From: Paracoccaceae bacterium | GTDB taxonomy: Bacteria; Pseudomonadota; Alphaproteobacteria; Rhodobacterales; Rhodobacteraceae | NCBI GenBank assembly: GCA_018223125.1 | Contig: JAAEZA010000008.1 | Coordinates: 30,190-94,189, forward strand | Reading direction: 5' to 3' | DNA: 64,000 nt | Shown here: positions 1-8,839 of the stretch, piece after piece | Layout: each line of letters begins with the position of its first letter | How positions within the stretch are numbered: position 1 is the first letter of the stretch | The notes under the pieces: generated by a model | What the model saw: only the letters and a program-made list of their open reading frames with translations | Databases searched by the model: none | What the model was told of the DNA's origin: nothing | Translations under genes and position numbers: made by a program

Positions 1-346
1 ACGACAGTCCGAGTCTAACCGAAATTAGCGATGTTGGGTGGCCGGCGCACAAAAATCGGATCAGCTTACGCATCACCGAGACGAGGATTTGCACGCAGAC
101 AATCCACACCCGATTCGCGTCCTCACAAGAGAAACCTAGCATGAATTGTATTGATGCAAAAGTTTTCCACTATATTTTGTGTTATACCATTTTAAACCCG
201 ATTTTTTTTCGGTTCTGAAGAACTTCGCTTAACCCTGCCGTTCCAACGGTTTTTCGGGCTTATTCACAGGCTGTCCACAGCGTTTTGCAGATTGCCATTT
301 GCCGCCCGATAAACCACATTACAGGCAATCAGAAAAAGAGGACGAG
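1..346. other. Intergenic region upstream of dnaB
   Basis: No convincing gene is seen in this stretch. It is more AT-rich than its surroundings, especially around 140-215, where there is a long T run, so it probably carries the dnaB promoter. The last 90 bases contain DnaA-box-like sequences, listed separately. The gene to the left is outside the window, so its terminator could also be here. Confidence 0.5.
260..279 (+). promoter_or_regulatory. DnaA-box-like pair upstream of dnaB
   Basis: TTATTCACA at 260-268 matches the DnaA box consensus TTATNCACA. CTGTCCACA at 271-279 is a weaker copy in the same orientation, 11 bp further on, which is one helical turn. They end about 67 bases before the dnaB start. 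Binding of DnaA is an inference; two boxes do not make an origin, and none of the other oriC features are visible. Confidence 0.35.
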
Positions 347-1849
347 ATGAGCGGAATCGCAGCAATACCGGACCCCGGCCCGACCCCTGACACAGGCGAA
401 AAATCGACCCCGCTACCCCATTCTATCGAGGCGGAACAGGCGCTGCTCGGGGCGTTGCTCGTAAACAACGAAGTCTATGACCGTGTCGCTTCGCTGGTAA
501 ATGAAACCCATTTTTTCGATCCGGTGCACGGGCGTATCTTTGAGGTTATCGCGCGGCGCATCCAGAAAAACGCGCTCGCCTCGCCGGTAACGATCAAGGC
601 CTTTCTGGAGGATGATCCGGGGCTGGCCGAACTGGGTGGACCGGCCTATCTGGTGCGTCTTGCAGGGGCATCCATGTCGATCTTTGCCGCGCGGGATTAC
701 GCGCAGATGATCTATGACATGGCCATCCGGCGCGACCTGATCGCCATTGGCGAGGAGATCAGCGCCAAAGCCGCAGAGATGAGCGTTGACGACGAACCGA
801 AGGAACAGATTGTCGCCGCCGAACAACGGCTTTACGCCCTTGGGGAACAGGGCAGCGTGGACAGCGGGTTCCAATCCTTCCTGAAAGCCGTCACCGAAGC
901 GGTGAATGTGGCCAATACCGCCTACCAGCGCGATGGCGGGCTTGCCGGGATTTCCACAGGCTTGCGGGACATGGACGCCAAACTGGGCGGTTTACACAAA
1001 TCGGACCTTCTGATCCTTGCGGGACGGCCCTCTATGGGGAAAACCTCGCTGGCGACCAATATCGCCTATAACATCGCCAAGGCTTACAAGAAAGGCGTCA
1101 CGCCGGACGGTAAGGAAGGCGCGGTTGAAGGCGGTGTCGTCGGGTTTTACTCGCTCGAGATGTCTGCCGAACAGCTCGCGGCCCGTATTCTCTCCGAAGC
1201 CTCCGAAGTGGAATCCCATAAAATCCGCGCCGGTGACATGACGGAAGAGGAATTCCGCCGGTTTGTGGAAGCTGCGAAAAGCCTTGAAAACTGCCCGCTG
1301 TTTATTGATGACACCGCCGCCCTGCCGATTTCTCAGCTTGCCGCCCGCGCCCGCCGTCTGAAACGGACCCACGGGCTGGACGTGCTGATCATCGACTATC
1401 TGCAACTGGTGCGCCCTGCCTCAGCCAAGGACAGCCGCGTTAACGAGGTCTCCGAGATTACACAGGGCATGAAAGCCATCGCCAAGGAACTGGATATTCC
1501 CGTGATCGCCCTGTCCCAGCTGTCCCGTCAGGTGGAAAGCCGTGATGATAAACGCCCGCAACTTTCGGACCTGCGGGAATCCGGCTCGATCGAGCAGGAT
1601 GCGGACTGCGTTATGTTCGTCTATCGTGGCGAATACTATAAAGAACGGGAAAAGCCGGCCGAACACGAAGCCGAAAAGATGATGGCGTGGCAGGCCGAAA
1701 TGGAAGAACTGATGGGCAAGGCCGAAGTGATCATCGGCAAGCAACGTCACGGCCCCATCGGCTCGGTCGATCTGGCGTTCGAGGGCCGCTTTACCCGCTT
1801 CAGCGATCTGGCCAAACCCTGGCAGGGTGGACGGGACGAGGAATATTAA
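347..1849 (+). CDS. dnaB: Replicative DNA helicase DnaB
   Basis: This 500-residue protein is the hexameric helicase that unwinds DNA at the replication fork. The N-terminal primase-interacting domain begins near the HSIEAEQALLG motif. The RecA-like ATPase has the Walker A motif GRPSMGKTS around residues 226-234, a Walker B region ending in IIDYLQLV, and the DLRESGSIEQDAD motif. The ATG at 347 is chosen because AGAGGA lies just upstream; an in-frame TTG at 299 would add an unconserved tail. Length and motif order are typical of the family. It is followed by alr, as in many alphaproteobacteria. Confidence 0.97.
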   Translation: MSGIAAIPDPGPTPDTGEKSTPLPHSIEAEQALLGALLVNNEVYDRVASLVNETHFFDPVHGRIFEVIARRIQKNALASPVTIKAFLEDDPGLAELGGPAYLVRLAGASMSIFAARDYAQMIYDMAIRRDLIAIGEEISAKAAEMSVDDEPKEQIVAAEQRLYALGEQGSVDSGFQSFLKAVTEAVNVANTAYQRDGGLAGISTGLRDMDAKLGGLHKSDLLILAGRPSMGKTSLATNIAYNIAKAYKKGVTPDGKEGAVEGGVVGFYSLEMSAEQLAARILSEASEVESHKIRAGDMTEEEFRRFVEAAKSLENCPLFIDDTAALPISQLAARARRLKRTHGLDVLIIDYLQLVRPASAKDSRVNEVSEITQGMKAIAKELDIPVIALSQLSRQVESRDDKRPQLSDLRESGSIEQDADCVMFVYRGEYYKEREKPAEHEAEKMMAWQAEMEELMGKAEVIIGKQRHGPIGSVDLAFEGRFTRFSDLAKPWQGGRDEEY

Positions 1850-1965
1850 CCTTATGATGCAGGGCGGTTCTGCCCTGCGTCTCTCCATAAGACCTGCGCC
1901 GATAAATCCCCTTGACCTCTGCAAGGCTCTGGTGTCCCTACACCCCGGGACAGAAGGAACACGTC

Positions 1966-3003
1966 ATGGCTGTAGCGACACTTACAATTGATCTGGACAA
2001 TCTCGTGGCAAACTGGCGCGCGCTGGACGCCTGTTCGGCAAGCCACGTTGAAACTGCGGCTGTGGTAAAAGCCGACGGCTATGGTCTGGATGCCGGACGT
2101 GTTTCCGCCGCACTGGCCAGAGGCGGGGTAAAAACCTTTTTCGTGGCCGTGGCCGAAGAAGGGATCGCGGTGCGAAACTCTGTCGGAAAAGAGGCCGAAA
2201 TCTACGTGTTTTCAGGCTGTTGCGGCAATGATGCAGAGCTGTTGAAGACCTATAACCTCATCCCGCTGCTGAACTCTCCTGAACAGGTTAAGGACTTCAT
2301 GCCGAGCGCCTGCCCCTTCGGCATCCAGCTTGATTCAGGGATGAACCGGCTGGGCATGGAACCTGCAGAATTTGCCAGCCTGAAACAGCAGATCGCTGCG
2401 GCAGGACCGAAACTGGTCATGTCCCATCTGGCCTGCGCCGATGAACCGGATCATCCGCAGAACAAGGCGCAACTGGATTGTTTTCGGGAAATGACGGAAG
2501 GTCTGTCCACCCGCAAATCCCTGTCGGCCACCGGCGGGACTCTGCTTGGGGCCAATTACCATTTCGACCTGAACCGCCCCGGTGTCGGGTTGTACGGCGG
2601 CGAACCTTTCAGTGATGCCAAAGCGGTGGTCGGCCTGTCGATCCCCGTCATTCAAACCCGCAACGTTATCAAAGGCGAAACCGTAGGCTACGGCGCGAAC
2701 TGGACCGCACAGCGCGACAGCAAAATCGCCACCATTGCGTCGGGCTATGCGGACGGGCTGATCCGTGCCATCGGCAACGGCAATCTGAACCTTTACGCCG
2801 GTGACACCCCCTGCCCGCTTGTCGGACGTGTTTCAATGGACCTGATCACCGTTGATGTAACGGATCTTGAGACCATTCCCGATCACCTTGACCTGTTGAA
2901 CGATATCCAGACCGTGGATCATCTTGCCGATGCCGCCGGCACCATCGGTTATGAAATTCTCACCTCCCTTGGCGCGCGGTACAATCGCGTCTACAAGGGG
3001 TGA
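1966..3003 (+). CDS. alr: Alanine racemase
   Basis: A PLP enzyme of 345 residues that interconverts L- and D-alanine for peptidoglycan synthesis. The PLP lysine is in the N-terminal motif VVKADGYGLDA. The catalytic tyrosine region (VGYGANWTA) and the C-terminal motifs GYADGL and GRVSMDLITVDVT are present, in the usual fold order of barrel then beta domain. The ATG at 1966 follows AGAAGGA; the in-frame TTG at 1912 has no ribosome binding site. It lies 116 bp after dnaB. Confidence 0.95.
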   Translation: MAVATLTIDLDNLVANWRALDACSASHVETAAVVKADGYGLDAGRVSAALARGGVKTFFVAVAEEGIAVRNSVGKEAEIYVFSGCCGNDAELLKTYNLIPLLNSPEQVKDFMPSACPFGIQLDSGMNRLGMEPAEFASLKQQIAAAGPKLVMSHLACADEPDHPQNKAQLDCFREMTEGLSTRKSLSATGGTLLGANYHFDLNRPGVGLYGGEPFSDAKAVVGLSIPVIQTRNVIKGETVGYGANWTAQRDSKIATIASGYADGLIRAIGNGNLNLYAGDTPCPLVGRVSMDLITVDVTDLETIPDHLDLLNDIQTVDHLADAAGTIGYEILTSLGARYNRVYKG

Positions 3004-3022
3004 AACAGCCTCGCTGAATCAC

Positions 3023-3038
3023 AAGACCAGCTGGTCTT
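3023..3038. repeat. Perfect 16-bp palindrome between alr and mlaE
   Basis: AAGACCAGCTGGTCTT is a perfect palindrome in the 75-bp gap. There is no T run on either side, so an intrinsic terminator is unlikely. It could be an operator for the mlaE operon, whose start is 41 bases further on, but no second copy was noticed to support that. Confidence 0.35.
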
Positions 3039-3078
3039 ACAAATGATATCCGGTGTGAAGCGCAAAAAAGGGTAGATT

Positions 3079-3873
3079 ATGCAGGCACTTACATTCCTAG
3101 ACGCATTTCTGGGCAGTATCGGGCGGTCTGTGCTCGGGCTGTGCGCCGCGATCGGCCGCATTGCGCTGTTTGCCGTGCTCACCATCAGCCACCTGCTGCG
3201 TCCGCCGTTCTATCTGGCGGAATTCGGCAGGCAGTTGCTGCAAATCGGCTATTTCTCCCTGCCTGTTGTCGGGCTGACCGCCCTGTTCACCGGCGGCGCA
3301 CTGGCCTTGCAAATCTATTCCGGCGGCGCCCGTTTCAGTGCTGAAGCTGTGGTGCCATCCGTGGTGGCCATCGCCATGGTGCGTGAACTCGGTCCCGTGC
3401 TCAGCGGATTGATGGTCGCCGGTCGTGTGTCCTCTTCCATCGCGGCTGAACTTGGCACGATGCGCGTAACCGAACAGATCGACGCGCTGACAACCCTGTC
3501 CACCAACCCGATGAAATATCTGGTGGTGCCCCGCGTGCTCGCCGCCACAATCGCCATGCCGATCCTTGCTTTCATTGGCGATGTCATCGGCATCATGGGC
3601 GGGTTTCTGGTGGGCACACAACGGCTCGGTTTCAACGCCGCGACCTATATCAACAACACCTGGAGTTTTCTGGAGTTTGAAGACGTTTTCTCCGGTCTGG
3701 TCAAAGCGGCTGCTTTCGGCTTCATCGTGGCACTAATGGGCTGTTATCACGGCTATAACTCGGGCCGCGGCGCACAGGGTGTGGGCCGCGCCACAACCAA
3801 TGCCGTGGTCAGCGCCAGTGTTCTGATCCTTGCCGCCAACTACCTTCTGACAGAGATATTCTTCACCTCATGA
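3079..3873 (+). CDS. mlaE: MlaE-family lipid transport permease
   Basis: A 264-residue integral membrane protein, the permease of an ABC system that moves phospholipid between outer and inner membranes. Several hydrophobic segments surround the family motif VRELGPVLSGLMVAGRVSSS, followed by ELGTMRVTEQIDAL, which is diagnostic for the MlaE/YrbE family. Its stop overlaps the start of the ATPase gene by four bases (ATGA), so the pair is translationally coupled. No MCE-domain partner (MlaD) is present in the window. Confidence 0.92.
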   Translation: MQALTFLDAFLGSIGRSVLGLCAAIGRIALFAVLTISHLLRPPFYLAEFGRQLLQIGYFSLPVVGLTALFTGGALALQIYSGGARFSAEAVVPSVVAIAMVRELGPVLSGLMVAGRVSSSIAAELGTMRVTEQIDALTTLSTNPMKYLVVPRVLAATIAMPILAFIGDVIGIMGGFLVGTQRLGFNAATYINNTWSFLEFEDVFSGLVKAAAFGFIVALMGCYHGYNSGRGAQGVGRATTNAVVSASVLILAANYLLTEIFFTS

Positions 3874-4616
3874 TACAGCTTATCAACGTCAAAAAATCCT
3901 TCGGAAACAACCACGTCCTGCGCGGTGTCAACCTGACCATCGAACAGGGCGAAAGCATGGTGATCATTGGCGGATCGGGCACAGGTAAGTCGGTTGCGCT
4001 GAAATCCGTGCTGGGTCTGGTGCAACCGGACAGCGGCCAGATCCTTGTGAATGGCGCAGACACAACCGAGGGTGACCGCGATGCGTTTCTCGCCCAGTTC
4101 GGGATGCTGTTTCAGGGCGGTGCGTTGTTTGACAGCCTGTCGGTCTGGCAGAACGTCGCCTTCCGCCTGCTGCGCGGCAAGGGAAAACTCACTAAATCGG
4201 ACGCCCGCGATGTGGCCATCGAAAAACTGCGCCGTGTCGGTTTGAAACCCGAAGTGGCGGACCAGTTTCCCGCCGAACTTTCGGGCGGCATGCAAAAACG
4301 CGTTGGTCTGGCCCGCGCCATTGCAGCGGAACCGGATATTATCTTTTTTGACGAACCTACCACCGGACTGGACCCGATCATGTCCGGCGTCATCAACGAG
4401 CTGATCCGCGAAATCGTCGTGGAAATGGGCGCAACCGCCATGACCATTACCCATGATATGTCCTCGGTCCGCGCCATTGCCGATAAAGTTGCCATGCTCC
4501 ACGAAGGGGTGGTTCAGTGGACCGGCCCTGTGTCCGAAATGGACAGCAGCGGCGATCCCTATCTCGACCAGTTCATCAATGCCCGCGCCGAAGGCCCGAT
4601 AGAGGCCGTGCGCTGA
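3870..4616 (+). CDS. mlaF: MlaF-family ABC transporter ATPase
   Basis: The 248-residue ATPase partner of the MlaE permease. It has Walker A (GGSGTGKS), a Q-loop (FGMLFQGGALFDSLSV, characteristic of MlaF), the signature LSGGMQKRVGLARA, Walker B (IIFFDEPTTGLD) and the H-loop TITHDM. It acts on the cytoplasmic face of the inner membrane and powers lipid trafficking that keeps the outer membrane asymmetric. It is coupled to mlaE by a four-base overlap. Confidence 0.93.
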   Translation: MIQLINVKKSFGNNHVLRGVNLTIEQGESMVIIGGSGTGKSVALKSVLGLVQPDSGQILVNGADTTEGDRDAFLAQFGMLFQGGALFDSLSVWQNVAFRLLRGKGKLTKSDARDVAIEKLRRVGLKPEVADQFPAELSGGMQKRVGLARAIAAEPDIIFFDEPTTGLDPIMSGVINELIREIVVEMGATAMTITHDMSSVRAIADKVAMLHEGVVQWTGPVSEMDSSGDPYLDQFINARAEGPIEAVR

Positions 4617-4680
4617 TCCGCTTCAATGTTCCCCAAATACTCATCTTTATATCACCCGTCCCCAGCCCCCCGTGGCCCCG

Positions 4681-5124
4681 ATGCTCAAAGCCGCCAACCT
4701 CTGCCTCCTGATCCTCTTCCCCGTCGCATGGTTTGCACCGCTGCTGCGGGCGGGATTGCTGCCGTTCTTTGCGCTTGATGAAATCAGTGTCATTTCCGGC
4801 CTTCAGGCGCTCTGGGAAAAGGACGTGTTTCTCGCCCTACTGGTCACATTTCTCGCGCTCGTCGCACCGCTCGCCAAAGTTATCGGCACTGCGCTGATCC
4901 AGTTCGAACTTTTGTCGCCCCGTGTCAAACCCGCCCTTGCCTTGCTTGGTCGTCTGGCCATGGCAGATGTTTTCCTGATCGCAATCTATATCGTTGCAGC
5001 TAAAGGAATTGGCGTCGGCAGACTGGAAACAGGCTGGGGCTTGTACCTGTTCACCGCCTGTGTGCTCGGCTCTTACGCCATTACCCTGATCGACAAAACG
5101 CCGGACCCCGATCAAAGAGCTTGA
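4681..5124 (+). CDS. Paraquat-inducible protein A (PqiA) family membrane protein
   Basis: A small hydrophobic protein of about 147 residues with about four membrane segments, similar to one half of the double-domain PqiA. Motifs such as SVISGLQALWEKDVFLALLVTF and GRLAMADVFLIAIYI are typical of the family; the classical PqiA cysteine pairs are absent. PqiA proteins work with MCE-type lipid transport, so a place beside mlaEF makes sense, though the role is inferred. The ATG at 4681 was chosen; a GTG nine bases upstream is equally possible, and neither has a clear ribosome binding site. Confidence 0.75.
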   Translation: MLKAANLCLLILFPVAWFAPLLRAGLLPFFALDEISVISGLQALWEKDVFLALLVTFLALVAPLAKVIGTALIQFELLSPRVKPALALLGRLAMADVFLIAIYIVAAKGIGVGRLETGWGLYLFTACVLGSYAITLIDKTPDPDQRA

Positions 5125-5155
5125 TCCTGCCACCCGCTTTGGCCTATTTGCGCCT

Positions 5156-6529
5156 ATGGCCAAACAATCTCTCGCTTTTTCCTGCTCTGCCTGTGGTGCC
5201 TCCCATAAGAAATGGGCGGGACGCTGTGATGCTTGCGGGGAATGGAATTCCATTCAGGAACAGGCCCCGCTGGCTGCCGGTCCCAAGGGCAAAACCATCG
5301 GTGCCACCAAGGGGCGCCGGATAGAGCTGTCCGACCTGACGACCAGAGACGCGCCCTTGCCCCGCTCTAACTGCGGGATAGAGGAACTTGACCGTGTGCT
5401 GGGCGGCGGTTTGGTCCCAGCATCTGCCATTCTGGTGGGCGGCGATCCCGGAATCGGGAAATCCACCCTTTTGCTTCAAGCCACGGCAAGGTTTGCCATG
5501 ACCGGCAAAAAGGCGATTTATGTCTCCGGAGAGGAAGCCGCCAGCCAGATCCGAATGCGGGCGCAACGGCTGGGCCTGACCAAAGCGCCGGTACAACTTG
5601 CATCAGAGACAAACCTGCGGGACATCCTGACAACACTGGAAGCTGAAAAGCCCGATCTTGTAGTGATCGATTCGATCCAGACCATGTGGGCCGATCACAT
5701 CGACAGCGCCCCCGGATCCGTGTCACAGGTCCGCGCTGTTGCCCATGAACTGACCACATTTGCCAAAAACCGCGGTGTGGCGGTGATCCTTGTGGGCCAT
5801 GTCACCAAGGAAGGCCAGATCGCCGGTCCCCGCGTCGTGGAACATATGGTGGATACCGTCCTATACTTTGAGGGCGAACGCGGCCACCAGTTCCGCATCC
5901 TGCGCGCCGTGAAAAACCGCTTTGGTCCGGCCGATGAAATCGGCGTGTTCCAGATGACCGGCTCCGGTCTGGAAGAAGTCACCAACCCTTCGGCGCTGTT
6001 TCTGTCCGATCGCGAAAAACCGGCCCCGGGTTCAGTGGTTTTTGCCGGTATCGAAGGCACCCGCCCGCTGCTGGTGGAAATTCAGGCGCTTGTGGCGCAG
6101 TCGGCACTGGCCAATGCGCGGCGCACTGTGGTGGGCTGGGACAGCGGCCGCCTGTCAATGATTTTGGCGGTGCTTGAATCCCGCGCCGGCTTGTCCTTTG
6201 CGGGGATGGATGTGTATCTCAACGTGGCTGGCGGAATGCGGATCAGCGAACCTGCGGCCGATCTTGCCGTAGCGGCAGCCCTGATTTCGGCCCGTCAGGA
6301 CACCAGCCTTCCGGGCGATCTGGTGGTGTTCGGGGAAATCAGCCTGTCGGGCGGGTTGCGCCCGATCTCTCAGGCCGAGGCCCGCCTGAAGGAAGCGGTG
6401 AAACTGGGGTTTAGTGGCGCGTTTGCGCCATCCCGTATGAAACTTGCCAGCACATCTGGCATGACGTTAAAAAAAGTGAATGATGTGGCTACGTTTATCG
6501 CTGATTGTTTTGGCGACATAGAGGCCTGA
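5156..6529 (+). CDS. radA: DNA repair protein RadA
   Basis: A 457-residue RecA-related protein that promotes branch migration during homologous recombination. It starts with a four-cysteine zinc finger (CSACGASHKKWAGRCDACG), then an ATPase core with Walker A GGDPGIGKST, then the RadA-specific KNRFG motif, and ends in a Lon-protease-like domain without protease function. The length is normal. It is followed after 13 bp by cvpA. Confidence 0.96.
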   Translation: MAKQSLAFSCSACGASHKKWAGRCDACGEWNSIQEQAPLAAGPKGKTIGATKGRRIELSDLTTRDAPLPRSNCGIEELDRVLGGGLVPASAILVGGDPGIGKSTLLLQATARFAMTGKKAIYVSGEEAASQIRMRAQRLGLTKAPVQLASETNLRDILTTLEAEKPDLVVIDSIQTMWADHIDSAPGSVSQVRAVAHELTTFAKNRGVAVILVGHVTKEGQIAGPRVVEHMVDTVLYFEGERGHQFRILRAVKNRFGPADEIGVFQMTGSGLEEVTNPSALFLSDREKPAPGSVVFAGIEGTRPLLVEIQALVAQSALANARRTVVGWDSGRLSMILAVLESRAGLSFAGMDVYLNVAGGMRISEPAADLAVAAALISARQDTSLPGDLVVFGEISLSGGLRPISQAEARLKEAVKLGFSGAFAPSRMKLASTSGMTLKKVNDVATFIADCFGDIEA

Positions 6530-6542
6530 AGAAGAGGATACC

Positions 6543-7166
6543 ATGGAAGGTTTCACACTGGTAGACGGCGGCGTTGCTGTTGTTGTTCTAATTTCGGCCA
6601 TTCTGGCCTATTCCCGCGGCTTTGTTCGCGAAGTCCTGTCTATTGCAGGCTGGATCATCGCCGCTGTGGTGGCCTATGTGCTGACACCGCAGGTGGAACC
6701 TCTGGTTAAGGAAATTCCGGTTGTCTCCGACATTATCGGCGGCTCTTGTGTACTGTCCCTGATCGTTGCCTTCGCGATCATCTTTGCGGTTGCGCTGATC
6801 GTGGTGTCGATCTTTACACCGCTGTTTTCAGGCATGGTGCAGCAATCAGCCATCGGCGGTGTCGATCAGGGCATCGGCTTCCTTTTCGGTGTGGCGCGGG
6901 GGCTGCTCTTGGTGCTTATTGCCTTCATCCTTTATGACAATATCTTCCCAGCGGGCGACCGCCTTGAAATCGTGGAAAACAGCAAGTCCCGCGCGGTGCT
7001 ATCCGACAGTCAGGCGCGTCTGGCTGAAATGCTGCCGACCGAAGTTCCCACATGGTTGCAAGACCGTTACGAGTCTTTCGTTGGCACCTGTGGCGGCGTG
7101 TCCGATGGCCCGTCCGATACCGGAATCACCACACCGCCAGCGACAGACGAAAGCTCGGAAACCTGA
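6543..7166 (+). CDS. cvpA: CvpA family membrane protein
   Basis: A 207-residue inner-membrane protein with four hydrophobic segments in the first 135 residues and a polar tail rich in Ser, Thr, Asp and Pro. CvpA is needed for colicin V production in E. coli and has been linked to envelope homeostasis; its biochemical function is not settled. The segment YSRGFVREVLSIAGWI is the family hallmark. It has a good AAGAGGA ribosome binding site and lies just upstream of purF, a very widespread pairing, although a terminator separates the two here. Confidence 0.9.
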   Translation: MEGFTLVDGGVAVVVLISAILAYSRGFVREVLSIAGWIIAAVVAYVLTPQVEPLVKEIPVVSDIIGGSCVLSLIVAFAIIFAVALIVVSIFTPLFSGMVQQSAIGGVDQGIGFLFGVARGLLLVLIAFILYDNIFPAGDRLEIVENSKSRAVLSDSQARLAEMLPTEVPTWLQDRYESFVGTCGGVSDGPSDTGITTPPATDESSET

Positions 7167-7209
7167 GCATTTCTTTCGGAATTCCGGTCCGGATACACAA
7201 TTTCCACAA

Positions 7210-7241
7210 CGCGCGCCGCAGCTTTACCGGCGCGCGTTTTT
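7210..7241 (+). terminator. Intrinsic terminator after cvpA
   Basis: A 9-bp GC stem (CGCGCGCCG at 7210-7218, CGGCGCGCG at 7228-7236) with a 9-base loop is followed directly by five T residues. It lies 43 bases past the cvpA stop and 122 bases before purF, so purF should have its own promoter. Confidence 0.88.
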
Positions 7242-7363
7242 CGTTAGGGGCATCCGCTGCGCTGCGACATCAGGTATGACAATTTGATGAACACTCTGCC
7301 ATAGACGTTACGCGGCTTGCAGGTTATACCCTGCCTACCTGCTGCCAATCTCGGAATCTCCCC

Positions 7364-8836
7364 ATGCTGAGTCAGACCAAGCCGTTTCTCTCCCATCCTT
7401 TTGACGACGACAAACTGAAAGAGGAGTGTGGCGTATTCGGCGTGATCGGCGTTCAAGACGCTGCCAATTTTGTCGCCCTCGGGCTGCACGCCCTGCAACA
7501 TCGCGGGCAGGAAGCTGGCGGCATTGTCGCTTATGATCCCGAACACGGCTTCAACAGCGCCCGCCGCTTCGGGTATGTGCGCGACAACTTCACCAAAGCG
7601 TCCCTGATGGAAACCCTGCCCGGTTCCAATTCCATCGGACACGTGCGCTATTCCACATCCGGTTCCAAAGGCCAGACGGCGATCCGCGATGTGCAGCCCT
7701 TTTTCGGGGAATTTTCCCTTGGCGGTTGCGCCATCGCCCATAACGGCAACCTGACCAATGCGGATTCCCTGCGCAAGGAACTGATCTCGCGCGGGTCGAT
7801 TTTCCAGTCCTCCTCTGACAGTGAATGTATCATCCACCTGATCGCACGCTCCTACCAATCCACCCTGCCGGAACGGCTGAAAGATGCGCTGCGCCGTGTG
7901 GAAGGGGCGTTTTCGGTTATTGCCCAGACCCGTACCAAACTGATCGGTGTGCGCGATGCACTGGGTGTGCGCCCGCTGGTGCTGGGCAAACTCGGGGACG
8001 GTTGGGTGCTGTCCTCTGAAACCTGTGCGCTTGACATCATCGGCGCCGAATTCATCCGCGAGGTGGAACCGGGCGAAATGATCATCGCTTCGGCCAACGG
8101 CATCGAAAGCTCTTATCCGTTCGAGAAGGCCAAATCACGCCCCTGTATCTTCGAACACGTTTATTTCTCCCGTCCTGACAGCATCCTTGGCGGCCAGTCC
8201 GTTTACGAGACCCGTCGCCGCATCGGTGTCGAACTTGCCAAGGAATCACCGGTCGAGGCCGATCTGGTCTGTCCTGTACCGGATTCCGGCACACCTGCGG
8301 CCATCGGCTATTCGCAGGAAAGCGGTATTCCTTACGCTATGGGGATCGTGCGCAACCAGTATATGGGCCGCACCTTCATCGAACCGACAGAGCAGATCCG
8401 CAACATGGGTGTGCGCCTCAAGCTGAACGTGAACCGCGCCCTGATCAAGGACAAACGGGTCATTCTGGTCGATGACTCGGTGGTTCGGGGAACCACTTCG
8501 CGCAAGATCAAGGAAATGATCCTTGATGCCGGTGCCGCCGAAGTCCACTTCCGCATTGCCTCCCCCCCGACCGCATGGCCCTGTTTTTACGGCGTAGACA
8601 CACCGCAACGGGAAAAACTTCTGGCTGCGACCATGAGCGAGGAGGAAATGCGCCATCATCTTGGCGTGGCGTCCTTGAAATTTGTCACGCTGGACGGGCT
8701 TTACCGTGCCTGTGGCGTGGAAGCCGGACGGGACAAGGTTTCACCGGCCTATTGCGATGCCTGCTTCAGCGGAGAGTATCCGATCAAGCCCGTGGACCAG
8801 ATTGAAAACGGCTTTCTGATGAAAGCAGCGGAGTAA
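7364..8836 (+). CDS. purF: Amidophosphoribosyltransferase
   Basis: A 490-residue enzyme that makes phosphoribosylamine from PRPP and glutamine, the first step of purine synthesis. The N-terminal glutamine amidotransferase domain has its catalytic cysteine at residue 22 (EECGVFG), preceded by a 21-residue propeptide that would be removed by self-cleavage. HRGQEAGGI follows. The phosphoribosyltransferase domain has the PRPP loop VILVDDSVVRGTTS. The SDR gene starts three bases after the stop. Confidence 0.97.
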   Translation: MLSQTKPFLSHPFDDDKLKEECGVFGVIGVQDAANFVALGLHALQHRGQEAGGIVAYDPEHGFNSARRFGYVRDNFTKASLMETLPGSNSIGHVRYSTSGSKGQTAIRDVQPFFGEFSLGGCAIAHNGNLTNADSLRKELISRGSIFQSSSDSECIIHLIARSYQSTLPERLKDALRRVEGAFSVIAQTRTKLIGVRDALGVRPLVLGKLGDGWVLSSETCALDIIGAEFIREVEPGEMIIASANGIESSYPFEKAKSRPCIFEHVYFSRPDSILGGQSVYETRRRIGVELAKESPVEADLVCPVPDSGTPAAIGYSQESGIPYAMGIVRNQYMGRTFIEPTEQIRNMGVRLKLNVNRALIKDKRVILVDDSVVRGTTSRKIKEMILDAGAAEVHFRIASPPTAWPCFYGVDTPQREKLLAATMSEEEMRHHLGVASLKFVTLDGLYRACGVEAGRDKVSPAYCDACFSGEYPIKPVDQIENGFLMKAAE

Positions 8837-8839
8837 AAC

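Noticed and set aside
1..346. Possible replication origin because of DnaA-like boxes and an AT-rich stretch
   Set aside because: Only two boxes, one of them weak, and no dnaA, parAB, gidA or rpmH neighbourhood.
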